DNA from: Actinomadura_C sp036008685
Lineage (GTDB): Bacteria > Actinomycetota > Actinomycetes > Streptosporangiales > Streptosporangiaceae
Length of the DNA: 64,000 nt
Assembly (NCBI GenBank): GCA_036008685.1
Contig: DASYNF010000042.1
Coordinates: 1-64,000 of the forward strand
Direction of reading: 5' to 3'
In this document: positions 42,308 to 53,823 of the stretch, piece by piece
How the letters are laid out: the number at the start of each line of letters is the position of its first letter
How positions within the stretch are numbered: the stretch's first letter is position 1
Program-made: the position numbers and the translations under genes
The notes under the pieces: generated by a model
What the model was told of the DNA's origin: nothing
The model's database searches: none
Seen by the model: only the letters and a program-made list of their open reading frames with translations

Positions 42308-43282
42308 GTGGCCACCTCCGGCCGGACCTACACTCAAGGGCATGACACCCCCCGCCCGGCGAGTCGGCCCGTGACCGCGGTCGAGATCGAAGCGCTGATC
42401 AAGCGTTACGGCGAGACCGCCGCGCTGGACGGGCTCTCACTCACCGCGGAACGTGGCCAGGTGACCGCGCTTCTCGGCCCCAACGGCGCCGGGAAGACCA
42501 CGACCATCGAGATCTGCGAAGGCTTTCGCGGCGCGGACGGCGGCGTGGTCCGCGTGCTCGGCCTCGATCCGCGCGCGGACGCCCGGGCTCTCAAGCCCAG
42601 AGTCGGCGTCATGCCCCAATCAGGCGGCGTTCCGGGCACGGCCCGCGCCGGTGAGTTCCTCCGGCTGATGGGCTCCTTCTACGCACGGCCCATCGACCCG
42701 GCCGTACTCATCGATCGGCTGGGGCTGACCGAACACGCGCGCACGCCGTACCGCCGGCTGTCGGGAGGACAGCAGCAGCGCCTCTCGCTCGCGGCGGCCA
42801 TCATCGGCCGGCCCGAACTCGTCTTCCTCGACGAACCCACCTCCGGCCTGGACCCGCAGGCCCGGCACGCGACCTGGGAGCTGGTCGAGGAACTCCGTAC
42901 GGCGGGCGTCGCGGTCGTGCTGACCACGCACTACATGGAGGAGGCCGAGCGCCTCGCCGACCAGGTCTTCATCATCGACCGCGGCCGCGTCGTCGCACAC
43001 GGCACGCCCCGGGAGCTCACCGGGGCCGAGCGGCAGTTGCGCTTCCGGGCCCGCCCCGGCATCGGGCTGGACGAGCTCCTCGCCGCACTGCCCGCGGGCA
43101 GTGCGGCCAAGGAGTCGCCGGCCGGGCACTACCTCATAGAGGGGGAGGTGCAGCCGGAACTGCTCGCCACCGTCACCGCGTGGTGCGCCTCGCACGGCGT
43201 CATGACCGAGGACCTTCGCATCGAGCGACGCACCCTCGAGGACGTGTTCCTCGAGCTGACCGGCCGGGAGCTGCGTTCATGA
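42308..43282 (+). CDS. ABC-2 exporter ATPase (DrrA/NatA-like)
   Basis: ATPase subunit of 324 aa: Walker A GPNGAGKTT, Q-loop PQSGGVPGTARAGE, signature LSGGQQQRLSLAAAI, Walker B LVFLDEPTSGLDP, H-loop TTHYMEEAERLADQ, and a C-terminal accessory domain ending LEDVFLELTGREL typical of the DrrA group. I start at the GTG at 42308, 7 nt after GGGAAGGG; a GTG at 42371 (303 aa) sits nearer the conserved domain. Its stop overlaps the permease ATG (ATGA). In actinobacteria an ABC pair often lies near ctaA/ctaB, so a link with heme or respiration is possible but unproven. Confidence 0.9.
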   Translation: MATSGRTYTQGHDTPRPASRPVTAVEIEALIKRYGETAALDGLSLTAERGQVTALLGPNGAGKTTTIEICEGFRGADGGVVRVLGLDPRADARALKPRVGVMPQSGGVPGTARAGEFLRLMGSFYARPIDPAVLIDRLGLTEHARTPYRRLSGGQQQRLSLAAAIIGRPELVFLDEPTSGLDPQARHATWELVEELRTAGVAVVLTTHYMEEAERLADQVFIIDRGRVVAHGTPRELTGAERQLRFRARPGIGLDELLAALPAGSAAKESPAGHYLIEGEVQPELLATVTAWCASHGVMTEDLRIERRTLEDVFLELTGRELRS

Positions 43283-44040
43283 GCACCTTCGCCCCCGCAC
43301 CGGGCGCGGCTCCGAAGAGCCGGATCATCTCGGCTCAGACCGCCTACGAGGTCCGGACGCTGCTGCGCAACGGCGAGCAGCTGCTCCTGACGCTGATCAT
43401 CCCGGTCGTGCTGCTGCTGCTGTTCGGCGCGACCTCGCTGCTGGACCTCGGCACCTCCGACCGGGTCGGCTTCCTCACCCCGGGCATCCTGGCACTGGCG
43501 GTGATGTCGACGGCCTTCACCGGGCAGGCGATCGGCACCGGGTTCGAGCGCCGCTACGGCGTGCTCAAACGGCTCGGCGCCACCCCGCTGTCACGGTCCG
43601 GACTGATCGCCGCCAAGACGCTGACCGTGATCGCGGTGGAGATCCTGCAGGCCGTGGTGATCGCCGTCGTCGCACTGGCGCTCGGCTGGCATCCGCACGG
43701 CAACCCGCTGTCTGTGATCTTGCTCGTGCTCCTCGGCACGGCGGCGTTCAGCGGGCTCGGGCTGCTCATGGCCGGCACACTCCGCGCGGAGGCCACCCTC
43801 GCGGCGGCCAACCTGGTGTACGTGCTGCTGCTGGCGGCCGGTGGAGTCATCTTTCCTCTGACCAAGTTCCCGGACGCCGCGCGATCGGTACTGGAGCTGC
43901 TGCCGATCTCGGCGCTGGCCGACGGGCTCCGGCAGGTGCTGCAGCACGGCGCCGCACTGCCCGTACGTGATCTGGTCGTCCTCGCCGTGTGGGCGGTCAT
44001 CGCGCTTCCGGCGGCCGCGCGCTTCTTCCGCTGGGAGTAG
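43279..44040 (+). CDS. ABC-2 type transporter permease
   Basis: Membrane partner of the ATPase encoded just before it, 253 aa with six helices (LLLTLIIPVVLLLLFG, FLTPGILALAVMSTAFTG, AVVIAVVALALGW, VILLVLLGTAAFSGLGLLMAGTL, LAAANLVYVLLLAAGGVIFP, LVVLAVWAVIALPAAARFF). ERRYGVLKRLGATPLSR is the coupling segment common in ABC-2 permeases. Start overlaps the ATPase stop by 4 bp. Exports an unknown small or lipid molecule. Confidence 0.9.
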   Translation: MSTFAPAPGAAPKSRIISAQTAYEVRTLLRNGEQLLLTLIIPVVLLLLFGATSLLDLGTSDRVGFLTPGILALAVMSTAFTGQAIGTGFERRYGVLKRLGATPLSRSGLIAAKTLTVIAVEILQAVVIAVVALALGWHPHGNPLSVILLVLLGTAAFSGLGLLMAGTLRAEATLAAANLVYVLLLAAGGVIFPLTKFPDAARSVLELLPISALADGLRQVLQHGAALPVRDLVVLAVWAVIALPAAARFFRWE

Positions 44041-44044
44041 GCGC

Positions 44045-44980
44045 ATGGCACTGGCCGAGGCCCCGGGCTCGTACGGGCGGCCCGGGTGGTTCGCCCGTGG
44101 CGCTCAGGTCTTCTCGCTGGGGGCGGTGCCCCCTCCCGCGCTGATCCTGCTCGGCATCGTCTCGGTGCAGATCGGGGCCGGGGTCGCCAAGCACCTCTTC
44201 GTCCGGCTGCCGCCGGACGCCGTCGTGCTGATGCGGCTGTTCACCTCCGCGGTCGTGCTCGGCTTCCTGTCCCGCCGGGTCCTGCGCGCCGTGCTGCGCG
44301 ACCACTCGTGGCGAGACCTCTCCGTCGCGGGCGGCTTCGGGCTGACGCTGGCGCTCATGAACTTCTCCATCTACCAGTCGATGGCCCGGATCCCCCTCGG
44401 CATCGCGGTGACGATCGAGTTCCTCGGGCCTCTGGTCGTGGCCATCGTGGCCTCGCGGCGCAGGCTCGACCTGGTGTGGGCGGCCCTCGCCCTCGGCGGG
44501 GTGCTGATGCTGGCCCGTGGCGGCGGGGCCGTCACCGTGGCGGGTGTCGCCTTCGCGCTGCTGGCGGGAGTGTGCTGGGCCGGTTACATCCTGCTGAGCG
44601 CCGCGACCGGGAAGCGCTTCGCCGGCTCGACCGGGCTCGCGATGGCCAGCATCGTCGGCACCGTGGCGATGCTGCCCGTCGGAGTGGCCGCCGGCGGCAC
44701 GGCCTTGCTCGACCCGGAACTGCTGGTCATCGGAGCGGCCATCGGGCTGCTGTCCTCGGTGATCCCCTACTCCCTTGAGCTGGAGGCGCTCCGCCGCGTC
44801 CCTGCCCGGGTCTTCGGCATCCTGATGAGCCTGGAGCCGGCCGTGGCGGCCCTGGTCGGCCTGGTGATCCTGGGCGAGGTGCTGTCCGTGCGGGAATGGG
44901 CGGCGATCGGCTGCGTCATCGTCGCCTGCGTCGGCTCGACCCGGGGCCAGAAGGAACCTCCCACGGCGCCCGAGGGCTAG
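44045..44980 (+). CDS. EamA/DMT family exporter (RhtA-like)
   Basis: Ten-helix drug/metabolite transporter of 311 aa made of two EamA repeats. The segments ALMNFSIYQSMARIPLGIAVTIEFLGPLVVAIV and VIPYSLELEALRRVPARVFGILMSLEPAVAALVGLVILGE match the RhtA type, which exports threonine and homoserine. ATG at 44045, only 4 bp after the ABC permease stop, so it is the third gene of that operon. Substrate is uncertain; amino-acid efflux is a family-level guess. Confidence 0.88.
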   Translation: MALAEAPGSYGRPGWFARGAQVFSLGAVPPPALILLGIVSVQIGAGVAKHLFVRLPPDAVVLMRLFTSAVVLGFLSRRVLRAVLRDHSWRDLSVAGGFGLTLALMNFSIYQSMARIPLGIAVTIEFLGPLVVAIVASRRRLDLVWAALALGGVLMLARGGGAVTVAGVAFALLAGVCWAGYILLSAATGKRFAGSTGLAMASIVGTVAMLPVGVAAGGTALLDPELLVIGAAIGLLSSVIPYSLELEALRRVPARVFGILMSLEPAVAALVGLVILGEVLSVREWAAIGCVIVACVGSTRGQKEPPTAPEG

Positions 44981-45017
44981 CGCGCCGGCGTCCCCGGTGA
45001 TGCTGGTCCCGAGTCGG

Positions 45018-45701
45018 CTACCGGCCCGGCCGCGGGCGGTGGAACTCGGCACGCCAGCGGTGCACGGAGGGATTGACGGCGTCGCGGACGTCTTCGATTC
45101 GCACGGCCCGGAGGCCGCCGCTCGTGAAGGAATCGATCTCAGCGCGGGTGAGCGGCCACGGTGGTCCCTCTTCCGGGTCGTCGTCCTCGTCGCGGGCCGC
45201 CGCGATGACGATCAGGGTCCCGCCGGGCGCGACGAGGTGCGCCACGTTCGCGATGGCCTCCGGCCGAGGCGATCCGGGGAGTGCCTGGACGGTATGGCTC
45301 TCGACCACCAGGTCGAATGCCTCCCGCCAGGCGGCGGGCGGGTTCAGCAGGTCGGCCGTGTGGAACCGCACACCCGAGTCGGGATATCGGCGCCGGGCGA
45401 CCTCGACGGCGGTGGCGGCGACGTCGAAGGCGACCGTGTCGAACCCGAGCCCCGCGACATACGCGGCGTCATGACCTGGACCACAACCGACGACGAGGGC
45501 GCGTCGCCCACCGCCCTCGAGCTCACCCGCCTCCGCCCACTCCACCAGCAGCCGATGGGGTTCTCCCCGGTCCCATGGCACCACCGTCTCGCCTGTCTCC
45601 GCCTCCGCGTACAGGCGTTCGAACCAGCCCGTCGGATCATCGACGGCCAGGGACTCGGCCGCCAGGCGGCGGGCATGCTCATCCGGATCCGGCCCGGTCA
45701 T
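45018..45701 (-). CDS. Class I SAM-dependent methyltransferase (TPMT-like)
   Basis: A protein of about 227 aa with motif I ALVVGCGPGHDAAYVAGLG, acidic end of strand 2 VAFDVAATAVEVAR, and DLVVESHTVQALPGSPRPEAI followed by LVAPGGTLIVIAA. The first 40 residues (GWFERLYAEAETGETVVPWDRGEPHRLL) resemble thiopurine or small-molecule methyltransferases. I use the ATG at 45701, 4 nt after GGAGG, rather than the GTG just before it. It is convergent with the DMT exporter. The acceptor is unknown. Confidence 0.85.
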   Translation of the reverse strand: MTGPDPDEHARRLAAESLAVDDPTGWFERLYAEAETGETVVPWDRGEPHRLLVEWAEAGELEGGGRRALVVGCGPGHDAAYVAGLGFDTVAFDVAATAVEVARRRYPDSGVRFHTADLLNPPAAWREAFDLVVESHTVQALPGSPRPEAIANVAHLVAPGGTLIVIAAARDEDDDPEEGPPWPLTRAEIDSFTSGGLRAVRIEDVRDAVNPSVHRWRAEFHRPRPGR

Positions 45702-45917
45702 CACGCCTCCACAGGAGTTATCACGTACGCCGCGGGTGATGCGGTGGTCAGCAGGCGATCACGACCATGGCACGAACGTCCCCACCGGCGCAAAGAGGCC
45801 TCTGAAGGACGGCGGCGAGGAAACCCGTGGTGGATGACCTGATTCGGTGCCGTTCGAGCCTTCCGAGGTGTCCTAGGCGGGATCTTCCAGGCCGGGCCGG
45901 GATCCTAGACTCGTCGC

Positions 45918-47639
45918 ATGGCACGGGCGAACAACGAGGTGGCGGCTCTGCTGCAGGAGCTGGCGGACCTCCTGACCATCACCGGGGGCGACGCCTTCAA
46001 GGTCCGGGCGTACGAGAAGGCCGTACGGGCCATCTCCGGCCACCCCGAGGACGTGGGCGAGCTCGGCCTGGCCGGCCTCAAGAAGATCCCGAGCGTCGGG
46101 GACGCGATAGCGAAGAAGATCCTCGACTACCAGCGGACCGGCACGATCCGGCAGGTCGAGGACCTCCGCGCGCAGATCCCCGCGGGGGTCCGGACCCTCA
46201 CCGACATCCCCACCCTGGGCCCGAAGAAGGCCATGGCGCTGTACGAAGAGCTGGGGGTCGACTCCGTGGCCGGCCTGGAGGAGGCCGTCCGCGCGGGCCG
46301 GCTGCGGGGTCTGAAGGGCTTCGGCGAGAAGACCGGGGAGAACATCCTGCGCGGGATCGCGATCATGGCGCAGTCCGCCGACCGCTTCCCGATCGACACG
46401 GCGATGGAGATCGCCGAGAGGATCGTCGCGACCCTCGAGCGGGTCCCCGGGGCCGTGCGCTGCGCCTACGCCGGATCACTGCGCCGGATGCGCGAGACGA
46501 TCGGCGATATCGACGTCCTCGTCGCGTCGGAGGACCCCGGCCCGATCATGGAAACGTTCGTCTCGATGCCGCAGGTGACGGATGTCATCGCCCGTGGTGA
46601 CAAGAAGACCTCGGTCCGCACCTTCAGGGGCCCGCAGGTGGACCTGAGGGTGGTCCCTCCCGAGTCCTGGGGGGCGGCGCTTCAGTATTTCACCGGGTCC
46701 AAGGAGCACAACGTCCGCATCCGCGAGCGGGCCGTGCGGGCGGGCCTCAAGCTGTCGGAGTACGGACTGTTCGAGGCCGGGTCGGGCGAGCTGATCGTCT
46801 CCTCGACGGAGGAGGAGGTGTACGAGCGGCTGGGTCTCCCATGGATCCCGCCGACGCTGCGCGAGGACGACGGCGAGATCGAGGCGGCCCTCGAGGACGG
46901 GCTCCCGGCCCTGGTGCGGGTCGAGGACCTCCGGGGGGACCTGCACTCCCACACGGACCTGACCGACGGCCGCGCGACGCTCGAGGAGATGGCGGCGGCC
47001 GCGGCGGAGCGGGGGCTCGAGTACTACGCGATCACCGACCACGCCCCGAACCTCCGCATGCACCGGATGACGGACGAGAAGATGCTCGCCCAGCGCGAGG
47101 CCCTGCGGACGCTCCAGGAGCGCCATCCGGAGATGGCGCTGCTGCACGGCACCGAGCTCAACATCGCCCCGGACGGCGGCGTGGACTGGCCCGCGGAGTT
47201 CCTCGACGGTTTCGACGTCTGCGTGGCCTCGGTGCACTCCCACTTCACCCAGGACGTGGAGGAGATGACCCGGCGGTTCGTCACCGCCTGCGAGAACCCC
47301 CATGTCAACATCATCGGCCATCCGACGGCCCGGGCCATCGGGAGGCGGCCCCGGGTCGAGGCGGACTGGGACGAGGTGTTCGAGGCGTGTGCGCGCACCG
47401 GTACGGCCCTGGAGATCAACTCTTTCCCGGACCGGCTGGACCTGCCGGCCGACCTCGTGCGCAGGGCCAAGCGGCACGGAGTCAGGTTCGCCGTGGACAC
47501 CGACGCGCACGCCGTCGCCCACCACCGCAACATCCGTTACGGCCTGGGCACGGCTCAGCGCGGCTGGCTCACCCCCGACGACGTGATCAACACCTGGCCC
47601 CTCGACCGGCTCCGCCGGTTCCTTGACAAGGGGCGCTGA
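45918..47639 (+). CDS. polX: Bacterial PolX: family X DNA polymerase with PHP domain
   Basis: A 573-aa base-excision-repair polymerase. N-terminal 8-kDa and HhH region (LKKIPSVGDAIAKKILDYQ, LTDIPTLGPKKAMALYEEL, LKGFGEKTGENILRG), nucleotidyltransferase palm with the metal Asp pair in GSLRRMRETIGDIDVLV and a third Asp in QVDLRVVP, then a C-terminal PHP exonuclease/AP-endonuclease domain starting DLHSHTDLTDG, with YYAITDHAPN, LHGTELNI, VASVHSHF, NIIGHPTAR and VDTDAHAV metal ligands. All catalytic residues I can check are present. ATG at 45918, monocistronic. A tandem repeat spans the stop. Confidence 0.95.
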   Translation: MARANNEVAALLQELADLLTITGGDAFKVRAYEKAVRAISGHPEDVGELGLAGLKKIPSVGDAIAKKILDYQRTGTIRQVEDLRAQIPAGVRTLTDIPTLGPKKAMALYEELGVDSVAGLEEAVRAGRLRGLKGFGEKTGENILRGIAIMAQSADRFPIDTAMEIAERIVATLERVPGAVRCAYAGSLRRMRETIGDIDVLVASEDPGPIMETFVSMPQVTDVIARGDKKTSVRTFRGPQVDLRVVPPESWGAALQYFTGSKEHNVRIRERAVRAGLKLSEYGLFEAGSGELIVSSTEEEVYERLGLPWIPPTLREDDGEIEAALEDGLPALVRVEDLRGDLHSHTDLTDGRATLEEMAAAAAERGLEYYAITDHAPNLRMHRMTDEKMLAQREALRTLQERHPEMALLHGTELNIAPDGGVDWPAEFLDGFDVCVASVHSHFTQDVEEMTRRFVTACENPHVNIIGHPTARAIGRRPRVEADWDEVFEACARTGTALEINSFPDRLDLPADLVRRAKRHGVRFAVDTDAHAVAHHRNIRYGLGTAQRGWLTPDDVINTWPLDRLRRFLDKGR

Positions 47640-47670
47640 GCTCCTTCACAAGGGGGCTGAGCTCCTTCAC
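47628..47670 (+). repeat. Tandem 21-22 bp duplication across the polX stop codon
   Basis: AAGGGGCGCTGAGCTCCTTCAC (47628-47649) is followed at once by AAGGGGGCTGAGCTCCTTCAC (47650-47670), the same unit with one base lost. The first copy contains the polX TGA. Confidence 0.8.
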
Positions 47671-47757
47671 GACGGGGGCGGAACCGGCGGCACGGCCCCA
47701 CCAGGGCGCGGGGCCGTGCGGGGGCCGGACGTACGGCCGCCCGGCGGCGAAGGAGGG

Positions 47758-48792
47758 TCAGCGGCCGGGGTCGCCGCCCGCGGCCGCCCCGGCCGCGACC
47801 GGACGCGCCCGAGAGGCCCGCGCCTCAGGGACCGGGCCGCCGGGCATCACGAGGGGCCCGCGGTCGCGGAGCGCGAAGACCAGGCGCAACATGGCGATCC
47901 ACAGCAGTGCCGAGCCGAGCATGTGCAGGGCCACGAGCGGTGCCGGCACGCCGGTGAAGTACTGCACGTATCCGATGCCGCCTTGGGCGAGCTCGATAAC
48001 CATGAGGTCCGCGGCACGGCGCCGGACCGTCCTGGGCGCGCCCGTGTGGTGTAGCCCGATGAGCAGCGTGATGGTGAGCGCCACCGTCACCCATGCGAGT
48101 ACGCCGTGGACCCGGGCGACCTGTTCGATCTCGAATCCGAACCGCGGCGCCTGATCATCACCGGCATGCGGACCGGTGCCGGTCACGACCGTCCCCGCCA
48201 CCAGGAGCGCGACGACCACTCCGCTCAGCGCGAAGGCCAGCCGGCGAAGCCATGGCCCGACCAGTCTCCTGGGGGCGCCGTCCCCCTCACCCGCCCGTAC
48301 GTGCAGCCAGACGGCTGCGAGGATCAGCGCGGCCGACAGCATGTAGTGCGCCGCCACCGTGGCCGGATGGAGCCCGGTCAGCACGGTGATGCCGCCGAGG
48401 CCGGCCTGTGCCACGACGCCGGCCGGCTGCACGGCCGCCAGGCGCAGGAGGTCACGGCGGCGCGGGACGAGCCGTAGCGCGGCGGTGAGGACCACGACGG
48501 CCACGGCGAGGACCAGGAAGGTCAGGGTCCGGTTGCCGAACTCGATGGCCATGTTGACCGGTGAATGGTCCGGTGTGGAGGCCGGCACGAGACTGTCCCC
48601 CGTGCACTTGGGCCAGGTGGGACAGCCCAGCCCCGACTTGGTGAGCCGCACGGCTCCGCCGCTCACGATGATGCCCGCGTTGACGATCACTCCCAAGAGG
48701 GCGAACAGCCGCGTCGAGGCAGGGGTGGGACGCCATACGGCGTCCCGGAGCCGGGTCAGGAGGTTCTCGGTCTGCGCTGCCACGGCCAACAT
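47758..48792 (-). CDS. ctaA: CtaA heme A synthase
   Basis: Membrane protein of 344 aa with about eight helices that oxidises heme O to heme A for cytochrome aa3. Heme-ligand His regions: EFGNRTLTFL, HPATVAAHYMLS, RVHGVLAWVT and ALHMLGSALLW. A Cys pair GC57PTWPKC63 in the first external loop is the redox-active pair known in this type. The start is uncertain, ATG 48792 or GTG 48783, with no ribosome site, so the message could be leaderless. Downstream in the same direction after prsW and ctaB. Confidence 0.92.
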   Translation of the reverse strand: MLAVAAQTENLLTRLRDAVWRPTPASTRLFALLGVIVNAGIIVSGGAVRLTKSGLGCPTWPKCTGDSLVPASTPDHSPVNMAIEFGNRTLTFLVLAVAVVVLTAALRLVPRRRDLLRLAAVQPAGVVAQAGLGGITVLTGLHPATVAAHYMLSAALILAAVWLHVRAGEGDGAPRRLVGPWLRRLAFALSGVVVALLVAGTVVTGTGPHAGDDQAPRFGFEIEQVARVHGVLAWVTVALTITLLIGLHHTGAPRTVRRRAADLMVIELAQGGIGYVQYFTGVPAPLVALHMLGSALLWIAMLRLVFALRDRGPLVMPGGPVPEARASRARPVAAGAAAGGDPGR

Positions 48793-48871
48793 CGTACGAG
48801 CACCTCGGCGCTGCCCGGATCCGCCCCCGGGCCGGCGCCTCCCGCCGGCCCTCCACGGGCCCGGACCTGTC

Positions 48872-50065
48872 TCAGGGGCGGGGCTGATAGAACCCCGACG
48901 GGTGCCGGCCCGCCCACGGCGGGAGCACCGGCTGCGGCGGCGTGCGCAGGAAGGCCTGTCTCGCCAGCCGCATGAGCTCCAGGAGGGCATCTTGGCGCCG
49001 CTGGAACCGGGCCGGATCGATGGTGCCCCGCTCGGCACGCCGGTGCAGAAGCGCCAGTTCGGTGGCCGCGAGCTGGAAGTCGGCCATCGCCCGGGCCGCC
49101 GGCCTGCCCCCGACGGAGCGGGCCCAGTGGCGGGCGGCCCGCCGGGCCGGCATCCGGCCCAGCATCCACACGTCCTGCGGGGTCACCAGCCCGGTCTCGT
49201 AGTACAGAGGCAGATAGCGGTTGATGAGCTGAACCGTACGCCGCCGGTCCACGATGATCACGATGATCAGGATCAGGAGAATGCAGAAGTCCAGCAGGTA
49301 GACCAGCGCCAGCCCGGTCAGGCCGAACGCGCTCGCGCCGTTCCACAGGCCGTGCAACACCATCGCCGCCAGCAGTCCCACGATCGGCGCCAGGATCCGG
49401 CCGACCCCACGGTGGGTGGCCGCATAGGCCACGCCGAGGCCGGTCATGGACGTGAACAGCGGGTGGCCGAGCGGCGAGAGGATCCCCCGCGCGATGAAGA
49501 CGCCCTGCAGCTGCGCGGATCCGCCCTGGTCGTAGGCGCGCATGTAGTAGGTGACGTTCTCCATCATGGCGAAGCCGATGGCCACCAGGGCCGCATAGAC
49601 GAGACCGTCGATGAATCCGTCGATCTCGTCGCGCCGGAACCACAGGAGCCCGAAGAGCACGGTGCCCTTCAGCGATTCCTCCACCAGTGGCGCTCCGAGC
49701 GTGGCGCTGATGAAGTTGCCCTTCGCCTCACCGAAGACCGGGACGGTGACATAGATCATCCCCAGTGTGTTGAGCACGAGGGCGCCGAGCACGGCGACCC
49801 CGGCCCCCCACATGAAGGCGAGCACGAGGTTGCGCGCCGGCTCCGGCTCGAGCCTGTCGAGGAACAGGACGATCGCCACCAGGAGGGGCACCGGCAGGAG
49901 CGCCAGCAGCAGCCCCACTCCGAAGCCCCGGCCACCGAAGACCGCGTCGAGACCCAAGGCGATGAGCGCACACGCTGATGAGGCGATCAGGCCGACGATG
50001 AGGCCGGCAGGTGGGCGTCCCGGGATCCGTCCCTCGAGCACGGCTTTCGGATCAACACTCGCCAT
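48872..50065 (-). CDS. PrsW-family intramembrane metalloprotease-like protein
   Basis: A 397-aa protein with about nine helices followed by a cytoplasmic tail of 110 residues. PrsW motifs: APLVEESLKGTVLFGLLW (Glu-Glu), DGLVYAALVAIGFAMMENVTYY (Glu), SPLGHPLFTSMTG (His) and MVLHGLWNGAS (His). PrsW members cleave anti-sigma factors or act in stress signalling; no anti-sigma gene is next to it. The ATG at 50065 has no ribosome site and a TACGCT about 6 bp ahead, which may mark a leaderless message. It lies between ctaA and ctaB, as in other actinobacteria. Confidence 0.85.
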   Translation of the reverse strand: MASVDPKAVLEGRIPGRPPAGLIVGLIASSACALIALGLDAVFGGRGFGVGLLLALLPVPLLVAIVLFLDRLEPEPARNLVLAFMWGAGVAVLGALVLNTLGMIYVTVPVFGEAKGNFISATLGAPLVEESLKGTVLFGLLWFRRDEIDGFIDGLVYAALVAIGFAMMENVTYYMRAYDQGGSAQLQGVFIARGILSPLGHPLFTSMTGLGVAYAATHRGVGRILAPIVGLLAAMVLHGLWNGASAFGLTGLALVYLLDFCILLILIIVIIVDRRRTVQLINRYLPLYYETGLVTPQDVWMLGRMPARRAARHWARSVGGRPAARAMADFQLAATELALLHRRAERGTIDPARFQRRQDALLELMRLARQAFLRTPPQPVLPPWAGRHPSGFYQPRP

Positions 50066-50103
50066 ATGCCGAGCGTAGTCCAGCTTATGGGGAGATGCCG
50101 GGC

Positions 50104-51066
50104 TTAGTTCAGCCAGGTGACGACGAACGGATCCACGGCCACCGCGGAGAAGAGCAACGCCATGTAGACGTTGGAGAGGTGGAAGAACCTCATCGGCCGC
50201 AGCTCGACCCCGGTCGCACCGTGTCCGGCCCGGGCCAGCAACCGGTGAACCTCGGCCAGGATCACCGCCCCGAGCAGGACCGCGACAGCCCCGTAGAAGG
50301 GGCTCATCCCGGCCACCGGCCACAGGACGAGGGAGCACAACACGGTCGCCCAGGTGTAGGCCAGGCTCTCGACGATCACCCGCCGCTCGGTCGCCACCAC
50401 CGGAAGCATCGGCACGCCCGCGGCCGCGTAGTCCTCGCGGTAGCGCATGGCGAGCGTCCAGGTGTGCGGAGGCGTCCACAGGAACACCACGCCGAACAGC
50501 AGGAACGGCGGCAGCGCCAGGGAGCCGGTGACGGCCACCCAGCCGATGAGGACGGGCATGCACCCCGCGATGCCGCCCCAGACGACGTTCTGCGAGGTCC
50601 GGCGCTTCAGCAGCAGGGAATAGACGAAGATGTAGTACAGGATCGCCGTCACCGACAGCGCGGCCGCGAGTGTGTTGACCGTGAGGAGGAACCCGGCGGT
50701 CGAAAACGTGGCCAGCGCGATCCCGAAGGTGAGCGCCGCCCGCGGCGACACCTGGGCCCGGGCCAGCGGGCGGCGGCGGGTGCGCCGCATCTTCGCGTCG
50801 ATGTCCCGGTCGATGTAACAGTTGATCGCGTTGGCGGCGCCCGCCGAGAGGGTCCCGAACAGGAACGTGGCGAGCGCCTTGCCGAGGGGAGGCACTCCCC
50901 TGGCGGCCAGGAACATCACGGGCAGTGTTGTGATCAACAGCAACTCGATGACCCGGGGCTTGGTCAGCGCGACATAGGCGCGCAGGAGCGCACCCGGCCG
51001 CAGGCCTCCGGCCGCGGCCCCGTTCGCCGAGCCGCCGCCCGACCGGGTCGTCGGCTCCGCCGGCAT
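50104..51066 (-). CDS. ctaB: CtaB protoheme IX farnesyltransferase (heme O synthase)
   Basis: UbiA-type prenyltransferase adding a farnesyl group to heme B. About 320 aa and nine helices; YVALTKPRVIELLLITTLPVM, the first Asp-rich loop NAINCYIDRDIDAKMRRTRRRPLA, and the second loop region WTPPHTWTLAMRYREDYAAAGVPMLPVV are diagnostic. I start at ATG 51066, which leaves a lead of usual length; GTG 51111 would add 15 residues, and neither has a good ribosome site. Divergent from tkt; product feeds CtaA. Confidence 0.93.
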   Translation of the reverse strand: MPAEPTTRSGGGSANGAAAGGLRPGALLRAYVALTKPRVIELLLITTLPVMFLAARGVPPLGKALATFLFGTLSAGAANAINCYIDRDIDAKMRRTRRRPLARAQVSPRAALTFGIALATFSTAGFLLTVNTLAAALSVTAILYYIFVYSLLLKRRTSQNVVWGGIAGCMPVLIGWVAVTGSLALPPFLLFGVVFLWTPPHTWTLAMRYREDYAAAGVPMLPVVATERRVIVESLAYTWATVLCSLVLWPVAGMSPFYGAVAVLLGAVILAEVHRLLARAGHGATGVELRPMRFFHLSNVYMALLFSAVAVDPFVVTWLN

Positions 51067-51576
51067 CTCTTCGGCATGCTCGATCTCGAGCTTGTTACTG
51101 AGCACCGTCACAATGGGTCCAGGTCCACCTACGCGCCATGCGATGCCCATGCCGTACGGCCAGGCCATGCGCTGTTTTGATCCTGCCGCAGCCGTTCCTG
51201 CCGACCGCGTCCTCACTGTAGTGCCGACCTGTCAAGGGTCGTACATCGGGGCACCGGACGCGCTGGCCGGAGGACACCTGACCCCCGCGCCCGCACATGC
51301 CCCGCCGGTATGGGTTAGCGGCGGAACGAGCGGGCAGAGCTCGGATTGCAACGTTCGAACGAGGGTAGAGCGACCGACGGCCGGGTCCGCGCTTGGATAG
51401 GCTCGGTCGCGTGACGCGATCGCCGTCGACGGGGGCCGGCGGCCACCGATCGGCCGCCCCGCCCGGTCCGCCTCCGGGCGGCCGTCACACATCCTTGGGG
51501 ACACGGGTCTCGGAGTGAACAGGGGTCATGGGTCGCGATGGGTGCACATGTCGTTCGAGAGGAGCCTGAACGTTCG
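51067..51576. promoter_or_regulatory. ctaB-tkt divergent intergenic region
   Basis: About 510 bp that must hold the promoters of ctaB and of the pentose-phosphate operon. A TAGGCT in CTTGGATAGGCTCGG near 51396-51401 is a plausible -10 for tkt, with only a weak GACGGC 16 bp upstream as -35. An 8-bp GTTCGAAC palindrome lies at 51353-51360. No protein-coding gene is supported apart from alternative N-termini of the flanking genes. Confidence 0.4.
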
Positions 51577-53694
<2,118 letters not shown>

Positions 53695-53770
53695 CGGGAA
53701 AGAGACGATGGACGGTGAGCCGGCGCGTGCGCGTCCCGGCTCACCGCCGTGTCCCCCCAGGGCAAGGCAA

Positions 53771-53797
53771 GCGCACACAGCGCACACAGCGCACACA
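53771..53797 (+). repeat. Three tandem GCGCACACA units before tal
   Basis: GCGCACACA repeats exactly three times at 53771-53797, ending 26 bp before the tal start, in the tkt-tal spacer. It lies inside the likely transcript, so copy-number change could alter spacing but not the ribosome site. Confidence 0.7.
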
Positions 53798-53823
53798 GAG
53801 CAGCGAGGAACGAGGCGAAGGAA

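Noticed and set aside
42342..42374. Ten-codon ORF whose stop overlaps the alternative GTG of the ABC-2 ATPase
   Set aside because: A better ribosome site marks an earlier in-frame start at 42308, which would make this ORF internal and out of frame; too short to support by itself.
51353..51360. GTTCGAAC palindrome in the ctaB-tkt gap as an SOS box
   Set aside because: Actinobacterial LexA sites are CGAAC-N4-GTTCG, with the halves the other way round; no second half at proper spacing.
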